Shown here: positions 57,431 to 64,000 of the stretch, in pieces
Position numbering within the stretch: the stretch's first letter is position 1
Layout of the letters: each line of letters starts with the position of its first letter
Assembly: GCA_001792895.1 (NCBI GenBank)
Contig: MARA01000005.1
Coordinates: 1,302,001-1,366,000, forward strand
Source of the DNA: Lentinus brumalis
Lineage: Eukaryota; Basidiomycota; Agaricomycetes; Polyporales; Polyporaceae
DNA length: 64,000 nucleotides
Reading direction: 5' to 3'
Notes under the pieces: model-generated
Database searches by the model: none
Seen by the model: the letters and a program-made list of their open reading frames with translations, nothing else
Told to the model about the DNA's origin: nothing
Translations under genes and position numbers: made by a program

Positions 57431-57943
57431 TCAATCCGTCAGCTTCGAAGCCACCACCTGCACAAACTCATCGAAAGTGTTGACGAGCGGTATATCCTCC
57501 TCCTCGCAGACAATCTCGACATGACCCTTCCGATCGAACCCATCTGGACAGCATACCACAACATTTTTCGTCGCCACCGACATCCCAAACTCGAGCAAGG
57601 ACACCGGAGCCTCCGAGCGTGGTGCAAAATAGACCGCGATGAGATCTGCGCGTCGCAGATTCCCCAGCTCCCAGCGGGTCTGCGTGGCGAATCGCGCGTC
57701 GTGTTTGCGCTGTACCCAAGTATTATTCCAGTCGTCCCTCCATGGATTGAATATGGTAACAGGGAGGTGCTCGAGGCGTCGGATCATCTCTAGGTGCCAC
57801 CGCTCGCCGCCGCCTGGCTCAACGGAGCCGGAGAGGAAGACGGAGCGACCGAGGATGTGTGTGATGGGTTCCGGTGCGCGGTAGATCCGAGCTCGCCCTT
57901 CCCGAGCTTGTGGCAGAGATGCGACAATGGTGATGGACGACAT
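57431..57943 (-). CDS. Nucleoside 2-deoxyribosyltransferase-like protein, copy C
   Basis: A single exon of 171 codons from ATG 57943; 170 aa. Same fold and motif order as copy A: ARIYRAPEPI, VFLSGSVE, TIFNPWRDDW, WELGNLRRADLIAVYFAP with D100, and SLLEFGMSVATKNVVVCCPD with the expected catalytic Glu at 118. The end matches A in VEIVCEEEDIPLVNTFDEF. A is closer to C than either is to B over the active-site motifs, judged by eye. C is probably active as a nucleosidase or transferase; the substrate is unknown. Confidence 0.85.
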   Translation of the reverse strand: MSSITIVASLPQAREGRARIYRAPEPITHILGRSVFLSGSVEPGGGERWHLEMIRRLEHLPVTIFNPWRDDWNNTWVQRKHDARFATQTRWELGNLRRADLIAVYFAPRSEAPVSLLEFGMSVATKNVVVCCPDGFDRKGHVEIVCEEEDIPLVNTFDEFVQVVASKLTD

Positions 57944-58549
57944 CGTGGAGAGAGAGGGCTGCGAATCAGAGGTGAGCTATCATCAATGGTTGTCCTGTGG
58001 GATAATGCAGGCCACGCACTATGTGTTTCCAGAGAGGTCTCCCAATGGTGGTCGGGTACAGGGAGGCGCTGAGGATCGATCTTCGTGAGGAGTTTGAGGG
58101 GAGGCGGCCCGCTGTCGTATCTCCTCCACATCCTAGGGGATCACTCGAACCTTAAACTGGACATGAGACTGGATGTTCAAATACAGTGAGATGAACGTAA
58201 AGGGAAGGCCTTCGTGTGCGTTCAAGCATGCGGCCTGCAATACTCGTGACATGGTGCATGATGACGGCAGATAGTAAGCTCTTGGATTGTGAGTGGTGAT
58301 ACTTCACATGATGGTACATACAATGAGATGGCAGGTGCATTACAGAATAAGGAGAGTGTCGTGAGAGTTCATCCGGATCGGGGAATTCCACCCGGATATC
58401 CTGAGAGAGCAAGGCTAAGGGCAAGGTAGCTGTGATGGAGGTATGACTTCTGGACCTGGCAATGTTAGCATATCTACTATCGCCCGACCTGCTAGAAAGG
58501 TAAGTCTCTCACAGGACCGATGTTCGTGAACTGACACTCACCCGCACGT
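57944..58549. other. Intergenic region, no supported gene
   Basis: 5' flank of copy C and 3' flank of the next gene. Nothing was recognised. Confidence 0.5.
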
Positions 58550-59463
58550 TCAGAATCCTCTTGCAGCAAGGAAGGAGTATCGACGCTTGCGCGAAGCATA
58601 GTCACCTTCTTCCGGAGAGCCGCCGTTGCCCGCGCGAGACGGTGAACCAGCAGCAGGAGACATCGGCACATCGAAGTAGGACCTGGACTTGGGCGAGTCT
58701 ACCGACGCGACAGCTGCGTCGTACACCCATGCGCGCGACCCAACGCCCTCTTCGTCGACGCTACCGTCAAACACCGACAGCTTCCGCCCAACAATACGCT
58801 TCTTCACGACGCGGGCATCGCCGTCGTTGGTAGTGTCTAACTGCGGACTGGGCAGGTGGTCGTGCGTCCATGACGTCGACGGCGAAGACGGCAAGAATGA
58901 AGACGTGTCGGATGGGGATGTCGGAGAGAGCGTGGACGCGAACGAATCGCCCTCGAAGCTGCACGAGTCGAATGAGAGCGAGACCGACGACCGCCTGCGA
59001 CCTTTCAGCTCGGGGAGAGGGGCTGGAAACGCTCTTGAGAGGTCCGTACTACATCCTCGACCATCTTGGCAAAGTCGGTGATCGAGTAGAGCTTGTGGAC
59101 CATGAGTCGGAAGGTGAACTGGAACGCTTCCTCTTCCTCCGGGATGGGCAGGTCCCGACCTTTGTCGTTGCCGCGGAGAAGAGTGGCAGCGCGGTGCAGA
59201 CCTTCTGCAGTCGGCTCAAATTGGAAGGCCTGCACGGAGTCGATGGAAGATATGGACATGTCGGGATCCTGATGGTCTTCCTCGATCGCGGAAAGGTGGT
59301 TTGGGGCATCCTCAAACGGGGAACACCGACGCGAGACAGGCCTGGAAGAGATGTTGAGCTCTTTCGCGAGCCCGTCGTAATCTCCTGCTGCGAGGCGGTC
59401 GAAGAAGTTGCGTAGCTCCGCGATGTCTAGCTTGGATGAGGTGGTTGGGGATGGCACAATCAT
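58550..59463 (-). CDS. Unknown Ser-rich protein, apparent 1-nt frameshift
   Basis: The first part runs from ATG 59463: TTSSKLDIAELRNFFDRLAA, then EEEEAFQFTFRLMVHKLYSI and TDFAKMVEDVVRTSQERFQP, a helical segment. It meets a TGA just after a C4 run (minus strand, 59012-59015). The adjacent frame then continues as ELKGRRRSSVSLSFDSCSFE and a Ser/Pro tail to 58550. The span is 914 nt, one short of a multiple of three; one extra C would join the parts into about 304 aa. No intron with acceptable borders and phase was found. The RRRSSVSLS site looks like a basophilic-kinase target. The true end could instead be the first stop (about 152 aa). Confidence 0.6.
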
Positions 59464-59648
59464 GTCAGTCGTCAATGATCGTTGAAAGAGTGTTTTGGGG
59501 AAGGTATCGCCGCGACAATGCGGATGAATGGGGCGCAGTTGCTATAGTAAAGGTGAGCGACCGGGGAGGTCGTGCCGCTGGTGGTGGTGGTGGTTGGGGG
59601 AGTATTTGTGGAAGACCACTTAGGACAGGGCTGAGGCGCCCAAGCGGC

Positions 59649-59654
59649 TTTATA
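59649..59654 (-). promoter_or_regulatory. TATA box upstream of the Ser-rich gene
   Basis: The minus strand reads GAGTATAAAGCC, with TATAAA 186 bp upstream of ATG 59463. The rest of 59464-60298 holds no supported gene. Confidence 0.35.
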
Positions 59655-60298
59655 CTCGAAAGCCAACTGTGGCCGCTCCATTGTGCGATGCAGTCTCCGT
59701 TCCACATGGTGCATCAGCAGGCCTTTGCGCTATGTGTACCTTCCGTTTCCTTACTTCAGTGTTCTGGATGTAATGCTCTTGCGGCGCTGATCGGTCTTGC
59801 AATTCGGCCACGCCAACCACTTGGTGAGTCTCAGACGCTCGAAGGAGAATCGTCTCTTTCAGAGTAACACAATGCCTTCGTATCGCGACTTGCCTACGAA
59901 AAGGCATGCGGCTCAGTCACGCACGCACGTGGGGGTCTTTCAACAACCAAACTGGCATACTCGTACGTCGGAAGTCAGCTTAAAAGCTCCCATAAACGAG
60001 CGGTGGGCATACTCACCTATGCACCTTTTTGCTGCAGTCGTTGCAGCTACACTGTAACGTCGGCCGGTCGACGGAAGATGCGGTCAGAGACTGTCTCTGT
60101 GCGCACGCAAAGACGTGATGGTACAACACACGGGTGCAACCCGACTAGATTGTATTACCATGAGTAGAGGAATTAGAGCTACAGAAGGTGCGGTATCAGG
60201 GGTGGGAGAAGTGCCCAGAACACGCGCGGAGGAGTCGTTGGGAATATGTTAGAAGGCGATATGAACCGCTGCCGCGAGGTCATGACAATGGCGTCCGA

Positions 60299-61392
60299 TC
60301 AGCAGGGTTGACTCGGAAGCTGGACTTGTCCTGCATCGAGTCTGTTCGCGATGAATGTGAGCGGATACACCCTTCCCGTCCGGCGGATAGAGCTCGGACT
60401 CACCATTGTTGGATTTGTACTCCATTACGGTCGAAGGAGGAAGATTCAGGACTCTTCGAATGGTTTCCCTGAAGACGGCCAGATGTCGATCAGCATGAAC
60501 CCTTTTCACCGTCACTAATCGATAACACTCACTTGATCTTCTCCTTTGATTTAGCGTTCGAGTCATGACGGTTCCAGAGCGAGATGATATCCTCGTTCTG
60601 TCTGACACTGATGGTGCATCCACATATTTCAGGCCAGTCCCCTGCGGGCACACCGTCCGCGTTCGAGTCGGCAGCAGCATCCGCAGGATCGACGACGCTG
60701 TCGAACTGGTCGCCAATGACCGCGAGGACCAGATCCTCCCACAAGCGGTCGGCGACACCCTTGCGGAGGCGGATGATCCACTTGCCACCCGACAAGTTCA
60801 AAGGGTCTTCCCAGACAGGGCGCCGCACCCCTGTATGGAAGAGCAAGTAGTCGGTAGTCGGGAGGAGGGAGGATGGCGGATGCACATGCGTCCAGAGAGA
60901 CCAGAAGGACTCAACCTGGCAGAACAAAGGTGAGTAGCCAATCCATGTCTGATGTGCGCAGAGCTCACGGAGCTGAATGCGGATATCTTCTTGATACCCT
61001 CTTCGTAGTTTGTGATTTTGTTACCGGGAGCGCGGTGCTGGCGGAACCAGAACACCCAGCTACGAGCGCACGACAAGCCGTCCAAATTAGAAGTCGGTGA
61101 CGGGCGCACACGGTAGCGTACGAACATACGTATTTCGTAGGGGGTGCACTAATGCAGTGCCGTTAGAGGTGCCGTTACCGGTCGCCTTGTCTTTTCCTTG
61201 CGCCTTCTCTTCCCCGGTCGCCGTCGAAACGAAGGTCGAGAAGTGCTTGGATGAAGGGACGCGCGGGCGAGCCGCATTGGGCGGAGGGGCGGTCGCCGCG
61301 GTTTGAGTCGTCGCGGTCGCGGTCGTCTGTGCAGTTGTGCTGGCGGAGTTGGCGAGGAAACGGGACTGGGAGTGGTTCGAGAAGAAGGCCAT
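60299..61392 (-). CDS. Class II eIF4E (4EHP/eIF4E2-like) cap-binding protein
   Basis: It binds the mRNA 5' cap; class II members often repress rather than start translation. Five exons fit in phase: 61392-61130, 61059-60969, 60915-60533, 60468-60404 and 60330-60299; about 277 aa. After a Thr/Ala-rich N-terminus come HPLRNTWVFWFRQHRAPGN, NYEEGIKKISAFSSVESFWS, the cap-binding Trp in RPVWEDP, GGKWIIRLRKGVADRLWEDL, and VRQNEDIISLWNRHDSN with a C-terminal RVLNLPPSTVMEYKSNN. The usual class I cap-stacking Trp before the EEGIKKI segment is replaced by a non-Trp residue (NYEE), the hallmark of class II. The last 10 codons depend on the fourth intron and are uncertain. Confidence 0.9.
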
Positions 61393-61763
61393 GGGCGAGT
61401 GTGTTCGGATATTCAAAAGCGACCGATGGATGCAAGACTTATTTGTCGCGGTTGACGCGACACGGAGGTGGGCTACAGTAGGAAAACAAAAGCAAGGCTG
61501 TCGTGCGTAAGATGAGGTCGCTGTCGTCGTCGAGTGCGAGAAGCGGGAGGAGGAGGAGCGTGAGATGGACGTCAGGTTCTTGGTCAAGGTCTGCAGCAAA
61601 TCTCGCGCGGCGGCGCGGCAAAGGCAATCAGCGCCGCCCGCAGTTGACCTTGACCAGAAAGCTCTTCCTCGCATCCCCCGCTTGTCCCCCTCCTTCTCAT
61701 TCGTGTTTCTCGAGCTCGTCTCTTTCATGACCGCATAAACTGCACTGTGATCCCCGTCGTCCG

Positions 61764-62973
61764 ATGAAACTCACGCTTCGTCCGGAGTGGAGGCTCCGGC
61801 CGCTCTCCTCCTTCCTCGGATTCCTCGACATCAAGACTGGTGTCACCATCGCCTTGTTGTTCGCGGTGAGTCGTCTCGAGTGTGGGTTGTTGAAGTGCCT
61901 CAAGAACTGACACTCGCGGCGACTCAGCTCCTCAACAAGGTCGCTGGAGTGTATGGCCTCGTCGCCGTACTGACTGGGGCCGGAGGGTCTCTCGCGCAGC
62001 TGAGCCTGTACATCTACTCAGTACTCGGCCTTGTTGCTCTGGTGTGGGGTCTGAAAGCTATCTTACACGTATGCGGCGTTTTCTACCGGCCCTTGCTTTG
62101 CGACAGCTAATGTGCAATGTAGGAGGATCCCAAGCAGTCGCTCTACTTTGCCCATCTCTTCTTCGCCGACCACATCATCTCAACAGCGTGGCTTGTGTTC
62201 TTTGCAGTAATGTGGTGGTTCTACACTCCCCACGATGGTCGTGTCCAGGTCAACTCCGCGGCGCAGAAGGAAGTCATGGAGAGTGGTGCCGGGCACAACA
62301 TGACGGCCGAGGAGCGTGCAACAGCGGCGATGACCATCTGGAATGCGGAGAAAGGGATCGCAACGTCCATGATTGTCATGGGATGGCTTGTCAAGGTGCG
62401 TGCTGCATACGTTTCCATGCGATGGGACTGACATACGACGTCATTTTGGGCCTCCAGATCTACTTCGCAGTTTTGCTGTACTCCTACGCCATCCACCTGC
62501 GTAAAGGCTCATACCGCTCTCTCCCTTACTCTCGATCGTATGTCCCGAACGGCGCCGCGAACGGCTCTGCTTACGCGGCGTCTGGGCTTCCTGACGGCGA
62601 AGATGATGATATCGAAGAGTTCTACCGCCTACCTGTGCGCACGCCGACCTCGCAGTCACAACCGCCGGCGAACGGCAGCGCTCGTGGCGGACACACACCC
62701 TCGTCCTCGCATTCGAGTTTCACCGACTTCGTCAGCGCTCCGGGTCGGTCACGGCGCAGCAAGCCAGGCAAGTCGAACCTGAGCATCAGCATCAGTGCCA
62801 ACGGTGGCGCAGGCGCAGACGACGCCGAGGTCCTTTTCGACGAGGACTTGTCCGACAGTGCTGGTGCTGGAGGAAGCAGGGATGGACGGCCGGAGGACCG
62901 GCTGCCGCTGATGGGTGGCTCAAAGTCGGCTTCATCCCCACATAGCAGGAGGGCGAGCAGAAGCAGAGACTAG
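61764..62973 (+). CDS. KEI1: Kei1, regulatory subunit of inositol phosphorylceramide synthase
   Basis: Kei1 is a Golgi membrane protein needed with Aur1 to make inositol phosphorylceramide, the main fungal sphingolipid head group. Four exons fit in phase: 61764-61865, 61928-62068, 62123-62395 and 62458-62973; about 343 aa. The DUF1753 core covers the first 220 residues: LSSFLGFLDIKTGVTIALLF, NKVAGVYGLVAVLTGAGGS, YSVLGLVALVWGLKAI, AWLVFFAVMWWFYTPHDGR and VKIYFAVLLYSYAIHLRKGS, giving four membrane helices. The tail is Ser/Gly-rich and acidic (DDDIEEFYRLP). It starts 371 bp from the divergent eIF4E2-like gene. Confidence 0.9.
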
Positions 62974-63816
62974 GGCGGTCGACGAGTAGGGTCCTCGCCC
63001 GAGTCCGCCGATGTACTAGCTCTCTTTGTGGGTGCGGGTCCTTGGCTTCGATGATTGTGCGTCTGGACGATTCGGGCTCATGCCTTGTACTGCGGCCGTC
63101 GTCAAGGCGGGCTCGCGAAGTCTCATCTACACGTACAGTCTACACTGAACATGATGTCCCATAGATACCTTCCTTCGTGTTGCGACACGCTTCCCTTCTG
63201 GTCATTGCGTTGGATAATAGGACGCATGGGTGATGACGCGGACGCTGGATACCCGCCAGTCAGCACACACAATAGTAGTCTTTTGGCGATATCTGGACAA
63301 CATCCATCGACATCTCGGTTGCTGTGGTACGTGGCTGAGCGGTACTGTATGGGCGCATTGGGGCGCATCCCCATTTCTCCCATCATACGGCCGGTTCTCT
63401 GTCGGGGAAGTCGCAAGGATGCTAGTGCACCTCGAGAAGAGCCATGCTGTTGCTGTATGAGGGTGGGCCGTGGCCAAAACGAAAGCGAAAGCGGTGGTAT
63501 TGTGCGACATAAGCGAGGGTGGTTGTGCGGCACGAAGCGCGGGCGCCTCGCATTGGCCGGGGCGGATGAGCCTTTTCGTGAGCGGCAATCGCCACAACGT
63601 GTCCTGCAATGTTCAGCTCTCTCGCAGCGCAACCTCCTACTGCCAGCTGTCCGTATAAATGGTCTTGTTTCAGCCTGGCTCTCTCGTCTGACCTTCTTCC
63701 TCTGAGCCCCCGATCCCAACGCTGACCTCGCTCCGTGCTCTTGGACACGCACAAGCCAGTGACAGCCAGTGACCAGCAAGTGCCACCATCGCGCCCATCT
63801 TGCTTCATGCACGCCG
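62974..63816 (+). promoter_or_regulatory. Intergenic region with a TATA box for the right-edge gene
   Basis: No gene is supported in this 840 bp. TATAAAT at 63654-63660 on the plus strand is followed by CT-rich sequence (63670-63710), a common basidiomycete initiator context, about 157 bp before ATG 63817. Confidence 0.4.
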
Positions 63817-64000
63817 ATGGACTGCCCTATTCTAGTATGGATGCTTTTCACCAACCGCGAGATGACTCCAGAAGTGAGTACATTCAAATGTTATCTCTAG
63901 TGCGCATACGAGGCTCACTTGCGCGTTGCAGGAGTATCAGAAGTGTTACACAGTCTTACGTGAATGCGTGCCCAGTGCCCCAGTTCGCAATGCTCCGAAT
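63817..64000 (+). CDS. 5' end of an unidentified gene (truncated by window edge)
   Basis: ATG 63817 opens 57 nt (MDCPILVWMLFTNREMTPE). GAA|GTGAGT begins a 58-nt intron that ends ...GTTGCAG at 63931, and the next exon reads EYQKCYTVLRECVPSAP in phase 0 to the window end. An inner ATG (MTPEEYQK...) could be the real start, because the first 15 residues look unlike the rest. The other frame, from ATG 63837, hits a stop after splicing. No family can be assigned. Confidence 0.45.

Noticed and set aside
1..64000. tRNA, rRNA, CRISPR arrays, intact LTR or DNA transposons
   Set aside because: I looked for B-box-like GGTTCGANTCC signals, long direct or inverted repeats and transposase or reverse-transcriptase motifs and saw none convincing; a tRNAscan or RepeatMasker run would be decisive.

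Overview
The window is nuclear DNA of a filamentous basidiomycete, most likely an Agaricomycete of the polypore type. The evidence is about 26 intron-rich genes on both strands, introns mostly 48-70 nt with GT...AG ends, GC-rich coding sequence, tight head-to-head and tail-to-tail spacing, and gene families typical of wood-decay Agaricomycetes (DUF1680/GH127-like enzyme, secreted S53 sedolisin, F-box/LRR proteins, salicylaldehyde-type ALDH). No rRNA, tRNA, CRISPR array or intact transposon was recognised. I rebuilt exon structures by hand from splice consensus, reading phase and remembered family conservation; they have not been checked against RNA.

Layout. 1-10 kb: end of an unknown gene, SPT20 (SAGA) head-to-head with HGH1 (eEF2 folding), a Gag/capsid-like gene with a zinc knuckle, and an SDS3-like HDAC-complex subunit. 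10-17.4 kb: a secreted 19-exon GH127-like glycosidase and a secreted sedolisin, divergent. 17.7-25 kb: TFIIIC 90-kDa subunit, a small possible APC13-like gene, an unassigned 2-kb stretch and a MYND-finger protein. 25.6-34.4 kb: RBM8A/Y14, HP1, a large membrane/coiled-coil protein and a Ser/Arg-rich nuclear-type protein. 35-43 kb: a class I sirtuin tail-to-tail with a KAT14-like acetyltransferase (16 bp between stop codons), an aldehyde dehydrogenase and PET117. 43-53.5 kb: a Cue2-like CUE/Smr protein with an apparent 1-nt frameshift, a PQ-loop transporter, two F-box proteins and a triose-phosphate-type transporter. 54-59.5 kb: three nucleoside 2-deoxyribosyltransferase-like paralogues in tandem plus an unknown phospho-type protein. 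60-64 kb: class II eIF4E (4EHP-like), KEI1 (IPC synthase regulator) and the start of an unidentified gene.

Themes. Chromatin and transcription genes are frequent (SPT20, SDS3-like, TFIIIC90, HP1, sirtuin, KAT14-like), and so are translation and RNA-control genes (HGH1, RBM8A, Cue2-like, eIF4E2). The most unusual sequence-level features are extreme microexons (7, 9 and 12 nt in the sirtuin; 14, 17, 21 and 22 nt in the GH127-like gene), at least five GC-AG introns, and the deoxyribosyltransferase-like triplet, whose middle copy has lost the expected catalytic Glu.
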